Assembly: GCA_016178705.1 (NCBI GenBank)
Contig: JACOST010000031.1
Coordinates: forward strand, 186,001-250,000
Direction: 5' to 3'
Source: Deltaproteobacteria bacterium
GTDB lineage: Bacteria; Desulfobacterota; Binatia; HRBIN30; JACQVA1
DNA length: 64,000 nucleotides
The notes under the pieces: generated by a model
Database searches by the model: none
Seen by the model: the letters and a program-made list of their open reading frames with translations, nothing else
Told to the model about the DNA's origin: nothing
Shown: positions 17,980 through 26,769 of the stretch, in pieces
How positions within the stretch are numbered: position 1 is the stretch's first letter
Layout: each line of letters starts with the position of its first letter
Translations under genes and position numbers: made by a program

Positions 17980-19746
17980 ATGAGTGAAACGGCAGCGGTA
18001 GGCGCGCACGCGCACGGGGCGCACGCGGAGCATCACGAGCTGGGATTCATCCGCACGTACGTCTTCTCGACCGATCACAAGATGATCGGGCGCCAGTTCT
18101 TGTTCATGGGACTGTTCATGATGATTCTCGGCGGACTGCTCGCGCTGTTGGTGCGCTGGCAGCTGGCGTGGCCGGAATCCGAGGTGCCGTTTACGCAATG
18201 GATACCAGAGCCCCACATGTACGCCGGCCACATGGATGCCGCCGCGTACAATTCGTTCTTCACCATGCACGCCACCATCATGATCTTCTTCGTGGTGATG
18301 CCCATCCTCGTTGGCGCCTTCGGGAATTTTCTGATCCCGCTCATGATCGGTACCCGCGACATGGCCTTCCCGCTGCTTAACATGCTGTCGTTTTGGATCG
18401 CCTTGTTCTCCGGCTTCATCATGCTCGCCGGCTTCTGCATTCCCGGCGAAACGCACGCAGCGTCCGGGTGGACGGCTTACTCACCGCTGGCCGCTGTGCC
18501 CGCGTTCACTGGGGTCAACGCCGGACAGAATTTGTGGTGCATCAGCCTCATCGTCCTCGGCATCTCGTCGTTGATGGGATCAATCAACTACATCACCACG
18601 ATCATCAATATGCGCGCGCCGGGCATGGGATTCTTCCGCTTGCCGCTGACGATCTGGGCGCTGTTCATCGTCGCCATCCTCTTGCTGCTGGCGCTGCCGG
18701 TACTGACCGGCGCGTTGGCGATGTTGTTATTCGACCGCATGGCGGGCACCAGCTTCTTCCAGCCCGCCGGCGGCGGCGAACCGTTGCTGTGGCAGCATCT
18801 GTTTTGGTTCTTCGGTCACCCGGAAGTCTACATCCTAATTCTCCCGGCGATGGGCATCGCGTCGGATATTCTCTCGGTGTTCTCGCGCAAGCCGATTTTC
18901 GGCTACCGGGCGATGGCGTTTTCGATGATCGGCATCGCCTTCCTGAGCTGGATCGTCTGGGGTCACCACATGTTCCAGAGCGGTATGAACCCCGCGCTGG
19001 GCACCACGTTCATGATCTCGACGATGGTGATCGCGGTGCCGTCGGCGATCAAGACTTTCAACTGGCTCGGTACGTTGTGGGGCGGCAACATCATTTTCAG
19101 CGTGCCGATGCTGAACGCGCTGGCGTTCGTCTCGATGTTCGTGATCGGCGGACTGAGCGGAATCTACATGGCGTCAACGCCGGTGGACATCTTCATCCAC
19201 GACACCTACTTCATCGTGGCGCACATCCACTACGTCGTCTTCGGCGGCAGCGTGTTCGGGATTTTCGCGGCCGTCTACTTCTGGTTCCCGAAGATGTTCG
19301 GCCGTATGATGAACGAGACCCTCGGCAAGATTCACTTCTGGCCGACGTTCCTCGCCTTCAATGGTACCTTCTTCCCGATGCACATCCTCGGCATCGGCGG
19401 CCACATGCGCCGCATCTACAACCCGCTGCAGTACGATTTCCTCAAGCCGATGCAGCCCATCAACGTATTCATTACAGTCTCCGCGCTCTGCCTCGGCGTT
19501 GCGCAGATTCCGTTCGTCATCAATTTCTTCTGGAGTTTGTTCGCCGGCAAGAAGGCGACCATCAATCCGTGGAACGCCAACACGCTCGAGTGGGATGCGC
19601 CGTCGCCGCCGCCGCACGGCAACTTCGGCGAGATCCCCACCGTCTACCGCGGCCCCTACGAATACAGCTCGCCGCTGGTGCCGGAGGATTTTCTGCCGCA
19701 GTCGCGCAAACTCGCGCCCGAAGTCTCCGCGCGCGCATCGCATTGA
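17980..19746 (+). CDS. coxA: Cytochrome c oxidase subunit I (A1 type)
   Basis: 588 residues, start MSETAAVG. It is the catalytic subunit: haem a, haem a3-CuB, O2 reduction and proton pumping. CuB/haem ligands and channel motifs are present: HATIMIFF, WFFGHPEVYILILP (HPEVY marks the A1 type with the D-channel Glu and the His-Tyr pair), HHMFQSG and DTYFIVAHIHYVVFGG. A His-rich cytoplasmic N-terminus (GAHAHGAHAEHHE) precedes the first TM helix. The start is chosen because coxB ends 5 bp upstream; a longer in-frame ORF would lie inside coxB. Confidence 0.96.
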   Translation: MSETAAVGAHAHGAHAEHHELGFIRTYVFSTDHKMIGRQFLFMGLFMMILGGLLALLVRWQLAWPESEVPFTQWIPEPHMYAGHMDAAAYNSFFTMHATIMIFFVVMPILVGAFGNFLIPLMIGTRDMAFPLLNMLSFWIALFSGFIMLAGFCIPGETHAASGWTAYSPLAAVPAFTGVNAGQNLWCISLIVLGISSLMGSINYITTIINMRAPGMGFFRLPLTIWALFIVAILLLLALPVLTGALAMLLFDRMAGTSFFQPAGGGEPLLWQHLFWFFGHPEVYILILPAMGIASDILSVFSRKPIFGYRAMAFSMIGIAFLSWIVWGHHMFQSGMNPALGTTFMISTMVIAVPSAIKTFNWLGTLWGGNIIFSVPMLNALAFVSMFVIGGLSGIYMASTPVDIFIHDTYFIVAHIHYVVFGGSVFGIFAAVYFWFPKMFGRMMNETLGKIHFWPTFLAFNGTFFPMHILGIGGHMRRIYNPLQYDFLKPMQPINVFITVSALCLGVAQIPFVINFFWSLFAGKKATINPWNANTLEWDAPSPPPHGNFGEIPTVYRGPYEYSSPLVPEDFLPQSRKLAPEVSARASH

Positions 19747-19763
19747 GGTAGCGTAGGATAGGC

Positions 19764-20663
19764 ATGCCGCCGGAAACCGCCACTCTTTCCGTCGCCGTCG
19801 CGCGTCGCCGCGCGGCGGACTTCGTTGCGCTCACCAAGCCGCGCGTGGTGGTGATGGTGCTGCTCACGACGGTGGTGGGCTTCTATCTGGCGTCGTCCGG
19901 CGAGGTCGACTATCTGCGACTGGTGGCCACAGTGGTCGGCACCGGCTTGGCCGCCGGCGGCACGCTCACGCTCAATCAGTATCTCGAACGCGACCTCGAT
20001 GCGCGCATGGAGCGTACTCGTATGCGGCCGCTGCCGGATGGCCGCCTGGCGCCCACCGATGCCCTCGTATTCGGGGCGCTGCTGGTCGCGACTGGGTTAC
20101 TCTTGTTAACCTTTGCCGTGAACCCCCTCAGCGGAGCAGTGACAGCCGCGACCGTCGTGACCTATTTGTTCATGTACACTCCGCTGAAGCAGAAGACCTC
20201 GCTGTGCAGCGTGGTCGGTGCGATCCCGGGTGCGCTGCCGCCGTTGACCGGTTGGGCCGCGGCGCGTGGTGATCTCGGGGTTGAAGCGTGGGTGCTATTC
20301 GCCATTCTCTTCCTCTGGCAATTGCCGCATTCGCTCGCGATCGCGTGGCTGTACCGCGAAGACTACGCGCGCGCGGGCATGCAGCTGCTGCCCGTCGTCG
20401 AGCCCGATGGCCGGAGCACCGGCCGCCAAGTCGTCACCAACTGCTTGGCGCTGCTCGCGGTGGGCCTGCTGCCGACGCTGCTTGGATTGACCGGCCCCAT
20501 TTACTTCGCCGTGGCTGCATTGCTCGGTAGCGCATTGCTTGGGTTCGGCGTCTCGTTGGCGCGCTCGCGCACGCCCGCCGCGGCACGGCGGTTGTTGTTC
20601 GCCAGCCTCGCGTATCTCCCCCTGTTGTTGGTGGTGATGGCGCTCGATAAGGTGGCGCTCTAA
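19764..20663 (+). CDS. ctaB: Protohaem IX farnesyltransferase (haem O synthase)
   Basis: 299 residues, polytopic. It adds a farnesyl group to haem b to make haem O, the precursor of haem A used by the oxidase. The UbiA-family signature NQYLERDLDARMERTRMRPLP contains the first Asp-rich motif; DFVALTKPRVV at the N-terminus is typical of CtaB/CyoE. Several TM helices follow. It lies 17 bp after coxA, a common arrangement. No ctaA (haem A synthase) is visible in this window. Confidence 0.94.
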   Translation: MPPETATLSVAVARRRAADFVALTKPRVVVMVLLTTVVGFYLASSGEVDYLRLVATVVGTGLAAGGTLTLNQYLERDLDARMERTRMRPLPDGRLAPTDALVFGALLVATGLLLLTFAVNPLSGAVTAATVVTYLFMYTPLKQKTSLCSVVGAIPGALPPLTGWAAARGDLGVEAWVLFAILFLWQLPHSLAIAWLYREDYARAGMQLLPVVEPDGRSTGRQVVTNCLALLAVGLLPTLLGLTGPIYFAVAALLGSALLGFGVSLARSRTPAAARRLLFASLAYLPLLLVVMALDKVAL

Positions 20664-20666
20664 ATC

Positions 20667-20783
20667 ATGGCGCAGCTCGATCAGACCCTGAGTCGCCGCA
20701 ACCGCCGTGTTGGGCTCGCCCTGGTGGCGACCTTGGCGGCGTTGTACGTGATGACTGTCGTCAGCGTCTTGATTCTGAACTAG
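20667..20783 (+). CDS. 38-residue single-TM protein (CoxF-like small protein)
   Basis: ATG at 20667, 3 bp after the ctaB stop. It reads MAQLDQTLSRRNRRVGLALV..., with one TM helix (VGLALVATLAALYVMTVVSVLIL) and a basic N-terminus, and ends TAG 9 bp before the next cox gene. Small proteins of this layout (basic RRNR start, one helix, YVxT) occur between ctaB and later cox genes in other bacteria and are sometimes named CoxF. The resemblance is from memory and needs a profile search. Confidence 0.6.
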   Translation: MAQLDQTLSRRNRRVGLALVATLAALYVMTVVSVLILN

Positions 20784-20792
20784 GGTTGAACC

Positions 20793-21443
20793 ATGGCCGC
20801 ATCTCCAGCCATTCAGATCGCCCCGAAGTTGCTCGCTCCCGCGGAGTCGCAAGTGGACTTCGGCGCGCGCCCACCGGGGACGCGAAGCGAACCACCGGTG
20901 GCCAATGCTCGCCTCGCGCTCCTGCTGTTCATGGCCACCGAGACCATGTTGTTCGCCGGACTGATGGGGATTTTCGTCGTGTTCCGCGTTGGCAGCCGCG
21001 CCTGGCCACCGGTGGGGCAGCCATATCTGCCGATCGCGGTCACCTGGATCAACACTGCGATCCTGATGGCGAGCGGATGGACGATGTGGCGCGCGGCCGC
21101 GGCGAATCGTCGCAGCGCGGGTGCGCACATCGGGACCGATCTGTCCGCGACGTTTGCGCTCGGTAGTTTGTTTCTCGCTGTGCAGGGCTTCGAGTGGGTG
21201 CGGCTGATTCATCATGGGCTCACCTTGTCGAGCAGCGTCTACGGTGGGACGTTCTACATCCTGATCGGCCTGCACGCGCTGCACGTGATCGGCGCGGTGG
21301 GGTGGCTCGCCGTCGTCATGCGAGGAGTTTCACGCGGCCGGTACGCCCCCGCGAGTTCCCAGGCGGTCGGCTTGTGTGGCATGTACTGGGGGTACGTGTG
21401 TGCGCTCTGGCTGGTGCTGTTTTGGCTGGCCTATCTAATGTGA
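20793..21443 (+). CDS. coxC: Haem-copper oxidase subunit III
   Basis: 216 residues. Five TM segments fit the short subunit III of bacterial oxidases. Family features include LALLLFMATETMLFAGLMGIF with the conserved Glu, QGFEWVRLIHHGLTLSSSVYG, HALHVIGAVGW and the C-terminal YVCALWLVLFWLAYLM. The subunit stabilises proton uptake to subunit I. A second subunit III-type gene follows at 21738, so this locus encodes two. Confidence 0.88.
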   Translation: MAASPAIQIAPKLLAPAESQVDFGARPPGTRSEPPVANARLALLLFMATETMLFAGLMGIFVVFRVGSRAWPPVGQPYLPIAVTWINTAILMASGWTMWRAAAANRRSAGAHIGTDLSATFALGSLFLAVQGFEWVRLIHHGLTLSSSVYGGTFYILIGLHALHVIGAVGWLAVVMRGVSRGRYAPASSQAVGLCGMYWGYVCALWLVLFWLAYLM

Positions 21444-21450
21444 GGTGATG

Positions 21451-21741
21451 ATGAGACCAATCGCTCTGTATCTTTGTCTGCTCGCGCTCGCGGTCGTCGC
21501 GTTCATGCCGACGGAAACATTGGCGCAGTCGTGCGCGATGTGCGGGAGTTCGTTCACCGATCCCAACGATCCGACGGTGCGCGCCTTCAACTGGAGTATT
21601 CTCATGTTAATCTGCGCGCCGTACCTGATGTTCGGATCGATTGGAGGCTGGATCGTCTACAAGTACTGGCACGCGCGCGACCGCCGCCCAGCGAGCCCGG
21701 TGGCGTACCTGGCGCCGAGCCAGAAGGAGGGGATGCTGTGA
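21451..21741 (+). CDS. Small exported membrane protein with CxxC, oxidase-associated
   Basis: About 96 residues. A signal-like segment (LYLCLLALAVVAFMPTETLA) is followed by QSCAMCGSSF, a CxxC motif on the periplasmic side, and one TM helix (SILMLICAPYLMFGSIGGWIVY). ATG 21451 is preferred over 21448 and GTG 21445 because GAGG lies 5 nt upstream. Its stop overlaps the GTG of the next gene. A role in copper or haem handling during oxidase assembly is inferred from the CxxC and location only. Confidence 0.65.
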   Translation: MRPIALYLCLLALAVVAFMPTETLAQSCAMCGSSFTDPNDPTVRAFNWSILMLICAPYLMFGSIGGWIVYKYWHARDRRPASPVAYLAPSQKEGML

Positions 21742-22361
21742 GTCAAGCCGCGACGATGAATCAAGCCGCAGCTGTGGAGCCCGCCGAAACCCCGCTGACT
21801 CCAGAGAGCTGGGGCAAGCTCGGCATGTGGCTGTTCCTGGCCGGCGACGCCATGTCGTTCGGCGCGCTGCTGTGTGTGTACGGCGCCCTCCGCGTCACCA
21901 GCGCGGATTGGCCGCGGCCGTCGACCGTGTTGGGCATCGGCCTCACCGCGTTCATGACCTTCTTGCTGATCTGCAGCAGCGTTACCATGGTCAAAGGGCT
22001 CTCGGCGATCAAGCACAACGACCGCGCTGGGGCGCGAAACTTTCTGCTCCTGACTGTGCTCGGGGGCGCGATGTTCCTCGGCATGCAGGCGTACGAGTGG
22101 TCCCACCTGATCCGCGAAGGCCTCGGCCTCACCAGCAACCCGTTCGGTGCGTCGCTGTTCGGCACGACCTTCTTCCTCACCACCGGGTTCCACGGCTGCC
22201 ACGTGTTCGGCGGCGTGGTCTACCTCGCCATCATGTCGATGCAGGTGATGTCGGGAAAGTATTCGGAGACGAACTACAGCCCGATCGAAATCGCCGGGCT
22301 GTACTGGCACTTCGTGGACCTGATCTGGATCTTGGTCTTCACGTTCATTTATCTGCTCTAA
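21738..22361 (+). CDS. Second haem-copper oxidase subunit III-type protein
   Basis: 207 residues, GTG start overlapping the previous stop (GTGA), with AGGAGGGG upstream. Five TM segments and family motifs: GKLGMWLFLAGDAMSFGALL, FLGMQAYEWSHLIREGL, TGFHGCHVFGGVVYLAIM and the C-terminal YWHFVDLIWILVFTFIYLL. The last motif is typical of full subunit III, so this copy may be the structural subunit and the 20793 gene an accessory paralogue, or both may be incorporated. The two differ clearly in sequence. Confidence 0.87.
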   Translation: MSQAATMNQAAAVEPAETPLTPESWGKLGMWLFLAGDAMSFGALLCVYGALRVTSADWPRPSTVLGIGLTAFMTFLLICSSVTMVKGLSAIKHNDRAGARNFLLLTVLGGAMFLGMQAYEWSHLIREGLGLTSNPFGASLFGTTFFLTTGFHGCHVFGGVVYLAIMSMQVMSGKYSETNYSPIEIAGLYWHFVDLIWILVFTFIYLL

Positions 22362-22379
22362 CGGCGGCGAGGAGATCAC

Positions 22380-22697
22380 ATGGATACCCATGCGGAACCA
22401 AACTACTACGCGGTCTTTCTCTGGCTCGGGGTGCTGACCGTCGCCGAGGTCGGCGCCACGTTTCTTGCGCTGCCGAAAGTGCTGATCGGCATTTTGCTGG
22501 TGAGCATGGCGCTGACGAAAGCGGCGATCGTCGGCTTGTACTTCATGCATCTGAAGTTCGAACGCACGACACTCGGCGTGATTGCGGTCACGCCACTCGT
22601 GCTCGGTGTCTTGCTCGTCTTCGCATTGATGCCGGACCTGACGGCAGTGGATCACCACACGGCAAACGTTCCGGCGGCCGTCGAGGGGCATCACTAG
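22380..22697 (+). CDS. coxD: Cytochrome c oxidase subunit IV
   Basis: 105 residues, with GGAG just upstream of the ATG. Three TM helices (YYAVFLWLGVLTVAEVGATFL, VLIGILLVSMALTKAAIVGLYFMHL, GVIAVTPLVLGVLLVFALM) and the typical KAAIVGLYFMHLKFE segment match the prokaryotic subunit IV family. It closes the structural oxidase genes. The His-rich tail (DHHTANV...EGHH) might bind metal, but this is speculative. Confidence 0.9.
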   Translation: MDTHAEPNYYAVFLWLGVLTVAEVGATFLALPKVLIGILLVSMALTKAAIVGLYFMHLKFERTTLGVIAVTPLVLGVLLVFALMPDLTAVDHHTANVPAAVEGHH

Positions 22698-22726
22698 CAT
22701 CCATTGCGCGCGACTGACTCACGCTG

Positions 22727-23359
22727 GTGGCGCGCTCCGATCCTCCGTCCTCGTCTCCGCCGATTGCCATGCAGCGCGCGATTTGGGCGGGACTCGTCAT
22801 CGTGCTGTTGATTGTTGGCGGCACCGCGCTGCTGCGATCATCAAAACGTCCCCCATCGCTCCCGGTGCTCGGTGCGGTGCCGGAGTTTTCGCTCACTGAA
22901 CGCAGCGGCACGATCGTCACGGCCAACGGGTTGAAGGGTAAGCCGTGGGTAGCCGACTTCATCTTCACGCGGTGCGGCGGTGTGTGCCCGACGCTCTCTG
23001 CGCGATTTGCGCGCTTGCAGGGAGCAGTGCAGCTAGTTTCCTTCAGCGTCGATCCCGCCAACGACACTCCGGCCGTGCTGCAAGAGTATGCCGGTCGCTT
23101 TCACGCGGACGCGAAGAGTTGGCTCTTCCTAACCGGTGAGCGCACCGCGCTCGATCAGCTCATCATGCAAGGCTTTCGGTTGAGCGTCGAACAGCGCGAA
23201 GGTGCGGCCAACGCAAATCCGAACGATCTGATCACCCATAGCGACCGCTTTGTGTTGGTCGATAGTGCGCTGCAGATCCGCGGCTACTATCGTGGCACCG
23301 ACGATGAAGCGTTGGGACGACTGGGTGCCGATCTCACATTGCTCGATTCGAACCGGTGA
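22727..23359 (+). CDS. Sco1/SenC-family copper chaperone
   Basis: 210 residues. Sco proteins deliver copper to, or reduce, the CuA site of subunit II. One N-terminal TM helix (AIWAGLVIVLLIVGGTALL) anchors a thioredoxin-fold domain. The copper ligands are present: TRCGGVCPTLS (CxxxC) and the downstream His in NDLITHSDRF. A start at MQRAIW (22769) is also possible. It is the last gene of the respiratory cluster, 29 bp after coxD, consistent with a role in assembling this oxidase. Confidence 0.9.
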   Translation: MARSDPPSSSPPIAMQRAIWAGLVIVLLIVGGTALLRSSKRPPSLPVLGAVPEFSLTERSGTIVTANGLKGKPWVADFIFTRCGGVCPTLSARFARLQGAVQLVSFSVDPANDTPAVLQEYAGRFHADAKSWLFLTGERTALDQLIMQGFRLSVEQREGAANANPNDLITHSDRFVLVDSALQIRGYYRGTDDEALGRLGADLTLLDSNR

Positions 23360-23487
23360 GCGCAGCAATTGTTTCGCACATCCTTGGAATTCGTCTGGCG
23401 CGGCGCTAGTCCTGAGACTCCACACGCGGTCGACATGGTGAAGTTGGGTGCATGCAAAGCCGGACAGACTAGTATCGGGAGTCCCAC

Positions 23488-24267
23488 GTGATCCACGAAC
23501 CAGCGACATACTTCGCGCGAACCATTGCGATGCGGCCGGGCGCCGAGCGGGAATATCTCTCGTTCATCGAGGAGCACCGGCTCCCCATCTGGCGCGAGAT
23601 GCACAAGCGAGGCGACGTGGCCTCGCTTGAGACGATCCGCTTGACTCGCGACCTCAAGCGAGATGAGGGCGTCCCGGACTGGAACCTTCTACAGGTCGGG
23701 TGCGTTCCAGAACACGGCAACGGTGCGGCGTTCTTCGAGCTTGAGCGGGCGATGGTGGATGAGCTCTTCGCTCGCCAGCCATCACTGCGTGAGGAGCAAG
23801 CCTCGCTTGCATCCATTCTGCGATGTGAGAGCCTGCGTACGACGCCGAACTCGCACTCACCGCAGCCAATCGATTCCGTCAGAGAGCGTTACAATGACAC
23901 TCTGCTTAGCGTGGAGTGCATTCGCGTCCAACCGGAAGCGCTGGAGCACTACCAGGAGTTGATGATACGAAACGCCGGCCCGGCCAGTCGGGAAATGCAC
24001 GATGAGGGGTTTACCTTCAGTTTCATACCGCTCGAAACTGAGCACGTCATCCTCGAAACCGAAGGGATGCCGGGGTGGAACCAACTGCACGTACTGGCGC
24101 TTCTACCGGAGCACACGGATGACTTCATCGGTCGATTCAGCGAAGCCATCACGCGTGCGAACCCAGAAAGCGGCGGCTATGACGGCTACTTTGGCGAGCT
24201 CGACGGCATGCGCGACCGCCCGCGCTGGAGCGTGGGTCGGTACGTTGCGTCGCTCAGGATTGGCTAG
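23488..24267 (+). CDS. Hypothetical protein made of two related halves
   Basis: 259 residues, GTG start. No family was recognised with confidence. The N-terminal half (FARTIAMRPGAEREYLSFIEEHRLPIWREM) and the C-terminal half (VECIRVQPEALEHYQELMIRNAGPASREM) resemble each other, and each is followed by a DWNLLQ/GWNQLHVL-like segment, indicating an internal duplication. The pattern suggests two alpha/beta-barrel-like domains. It is not obviously linked to the respiratory genes; 128 bp with no feature separate it from the sco gene. Confidence 0.55.
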   Translation: MIHEPATYFARTIAMRPGAEREYLSFIEEHRLPIWREMHKRGDVASLETIRLTRDLKRDEGVPDWNLLQVGCVPEHGNGAAFFELERAMVDELFARQPSLREEQASLASILRCESLRTTPNSHSPQPIDSVRERYNDTLLSVECIRVQPEALEHYQELMIRNAGPASREMHDEGFTFSFIPLETEHVILETEGMPGWNQLHVLALLPEHTDDFIGRFSEAITRANPESGGYDGYFGELDGMRDRPRWSVGRYVASLRIG

Positions 24268-24310
24268 GCCTGACGCTGGACGTTGAGCGGCAGCGCGCGA
24301 CAGGTCAGTG

Positions 24311-24874
24311 ATGGCGTCGATACCGACACAGATGGGAACCGACCGATTCGCCCTCACCGTCCTGTCGGCTCGCGATATACCAGATCTCTACGCTCATTTC
24401 TCACAGCCGGAGGTCACCGAGTTTCTGGACATCGGTCCTCTTCAGAGCCTGGAGGACGCCGCCTCTATCGTCATCTGGGCAGAGTCGCTCCTTCGCGACG
24501 CTCGCGGTGTGCGTTGGTCGATCCGAGAGCGGGAATCGGGCGAATTCCTCGGAACATGCGGATTCAACACCCTGGTTCGCGAACGCGGGTCACGGGCAGA
24601 GGTAGCGTACGATCTGCGCGCGAAGGTCTGGGGAAAAGGGATCATGCACGAAGTGCTTTCGACGGTCGTCCCCGTTGGTTTGTCATCCCTGATGGTTCAC
24701 CGGATCGAGGCGTTCGTGACCCCAGGCAATCACCGCTCCGAACGCCTCCTGACGAAACTCGGGTTTCATCTCGAAGGCCATCTGCGCGCCTACGCATACT
24801 GGAAAGGTCGGTTCTGGGACCAGAGGCTGTACTCGCTCTTGGCGTCCGACTGGCAGTCGCCAAACGCCGCCTAG
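24311..24874 (+). CDS. GNAT-family N-acetyltransferase (RimJ/RimL-like)
   Basis: 188 residues from the ATG at 24311. The fold shows RFALTVLSARDIPDLYAHF at the start, the acceptor-domain GTCGFN, the acetyl-CoA-binding region EVAYDLRAKVWGKGIMHEVL and the late conserved NHRSERLLTKLGFHLEGHLR. This pattern is that of RimJ/RimL acetyltransferases, which acetylate protein N-termini or small amines. The substrate is unknown. Confidence 0.85.
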   Translation: MASIPTQMGTDRFALTVLSARDIPDLYAHFSQPEVTEFLDIGPLQSLEDAASIVIWAESLLRDARGVRWSIRERESGEFLGTCGFNTLVRERGSRAEVAYDLRAKVWGKGIMHEVLSTVVPVGLSSLMVHRIEAFVTPGNHRSERLLTKLGFHLEGHLRAYAYWKGRFWDQRLYSLLASDWQSPNAA

Positions 24875-24902
24875 TTATAGCTTTGAGTACTTCAGGCTAC
24901 GC

Positions 24903-26621
24903 CTACGTGCTCACGTCGCGATCGCGTGGCAGCGTAAACCAGAACGTGCAGCCATCGCCGAGTTTAGTCGTCACGCCGGCTTCGCCGCCGAGCTTCCTGA
25001 CGATGCGCGTGACGATTGACAGTCCGAGCCCATGCCCTTCGGCATGCTCACCATTGAGGCGCTCGAATTCTTTGAACACTCGAACGGACGCTTCGTCGCT
25101 CATGCCCGGACCGTGGTCGCGCACCCAGAATCGCACGGTGTTCGAGTTCTCGGTGGCGCCGATCTCGACGCGCGGCGGTGTTCCGCCGTACTTCAACGCG
25201 TTGCTCACATAGTTCGCCCAAATCTCTTCCACCCAGGCGCCATAGCCGCGGGCCGAGGGCCATGCCGGTGGACCGACAATCTCGGCACCGGTTCGCTGAA
25301 TCTCACTGCCGAAACGCTCCACGACATTCGCGACTATTCGCGCCATATCGAGCTGCGTGGTCTTCACTTGCGCGACGTTGCGCACGCGCGCGAGGAGGAG
25401 AAGCTCATTGATGATGCGAGCCATGGTATTGCTGGTGTCGGCGATCCGCGCGAGATAGCCTTGCGTCTGTTGATCGAGCGGCACTCCCGAGGTTTGGATC
25501 ACCTCGACGTATCCAGCAACGACCGTCAGTGGATTCTTGAGATCGTGAGCCACGGTGCGTGCGTAGGCGTCTAATTCGCGCGTCAGTTGGACACGCTCCG
25601 TCACATCGCGCAGGACCGCGAGGCGGCCGACGACACCGCGCGGTCCATCGAGCGGCGAAATCCGCAGTTCGAGAACACGATCCCCCACCGCGATCTCGGC
25701 GCGCTGGCCGGGTAGATCCAGACGGTCCACCACGGCTGCAATATCCTCGGCGACCTCCGGCAGCGCGACCCCGACGGCTTCCATGCGCGTCCGCCCGAGT
25801 AGCCAGCTGGCTGCAGGGTTGAGATCGGCGATGCGGCCGGCGCTGTCGAGAACGATCGCCGCGTCGTTCATGCTGTCGAACACCGCGTCGAGCGCGAACG
25901 GCATGACGTCGAGAAAGCGAACGCGGAACAGCGCCCATGACCAGGCAATGCCACTGATCGTGAAACTGGCCAGCGTCCAGTCCAGCCAGGGCGCGACCGT
26001 CCCCCCTAGCTGCGGGATGCTCAGGTTGGCGATGGCATTCGCGCTTACCGCGAGCAGCATGCCGAGGAACAGGATGATTGCCTGGCGGCGATAGAAATGG
26101 AACGAGCGGAAGATCTGAGCGAACAAGAGCAAGAGGCTTACGCCAACGAGCGCGTAGCTGTACGCGCGATGGATGGGAAACCACGGTCCCAGCGTTGCGC
26201 CTTGGCGCAAGAAGAAGGGGCCGATGTGGGCGAACTCGATGCTGCGAATGAATTGCGGGTGCAGCGGCGTCCAAATCAATACCTGACTGATGATCGGAAG
26301 GATCGTCAGCCAGACGAAACGCCGCGGCCGCAGCCATGCGCTGTTGCCGGTATACTCCAGAGAGAACGCGAGAAAGAACAGCGGCAGCAGGCTGACCGCC
26401 GACATGCGAATCGGGATCTGCCAAGCGAACGCTACCCGCTCGGTCGGACCGAGGGTCGACAGAAAATCGCTGATCACCCACACCGAGCAATTCGCCATCA
26501 TGAGGAAGAAGGAGAGGATGCCCGGCGCGCTGCGACGTCGCCAGGCCGCGTAGCAGACGGCCACGGTAATCGGCACGGCAACGAACGAGAGCCCGATATT
26601 GGCTGCGAGAACCCAATTCAT
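24903..26621 (-). CDS. 7TM sensor histidine kinase with PAS domain
   Basis: About 572 residues from MNWVLAAN. The N-terminal about 220 residues hold seven hydrophobic segments typical of the histidine kinase N-terminal 7TM region. A PAS domain follows (FDSMNDAAIVLDSAGRIADLNPAAS). HisKA carries the phosphorylated His in TVAHDLKNPL. The ATPase boxes are NALKYGG (N), DHGPGMSDE (G1) and GHGLGLSIV (G2). It is convergent with the GNAT gene and divergent from aconitase, and no response regulator is adjacent, so it is an orphan kinase. The earlier in-frame start at 26729 lacks support. Confidence 0.88.
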   Translation of the reverse strand: MNWVLAANIGLSFVAVPITVAVCYAAWRRRSAPGILSFFLMMANCSVWVISDFLSTLGPTERVAFAWQIPIRMSAVSLLPLFFLAFSLEYTGNSAWLRPRRFVWLTILPIISQVLIWTPLHPQFIRSIEFAHIGPFFLRQGATLGPWFPIHRAYSYALVGVSLLLLFAQIFRSFHFYRRQAIILFLGMLLAVSANAIANLSIPQLGGTVAPWLDWTLASFTISGIAWSWALFRVRFLDVMPFALDAVFDSMNDAAIVLDSAGRIADLNPAASWLLGRTRMEAVGVALPEVAEDIAAVVDRLDLPGQRAEIAVGDRVLELRISPLDGPRGVVGRLAVLRDVTERVQLTRELDAYARTVAHDLKNPLTVVAGYVEVIQTSGVPLDQQTQGYLARIADTSNTMARIINELLLLARVRNVAQVKTTQLDMARIVANVVERFGSEIQRTGAEIVGPPAWPSARGYGAWVEEIWANYVSNALKYGGTPPRVEIGATENSNTVRFWVRDHGPGMSDEASVRVFKEFERLNGEHAEGHGLGLSIVTRIVRKLGGEAGVTTKLGDGCTFWFTLPRDRDVST

Positions 26622-26769
26622 TCGAACAACGGCCCCGTCATCGCTACCCAAGCGTAGCGCACTCGGGCGGCGCGAGCGAAGCCTCGCGTATTCCCGAGCG
26701 GCGACCAGTCTCGCGTTCCAGGTCACCACACGTTAGATTGATTGCCGGCCTGCAAAGGAGGGCCAGCAA

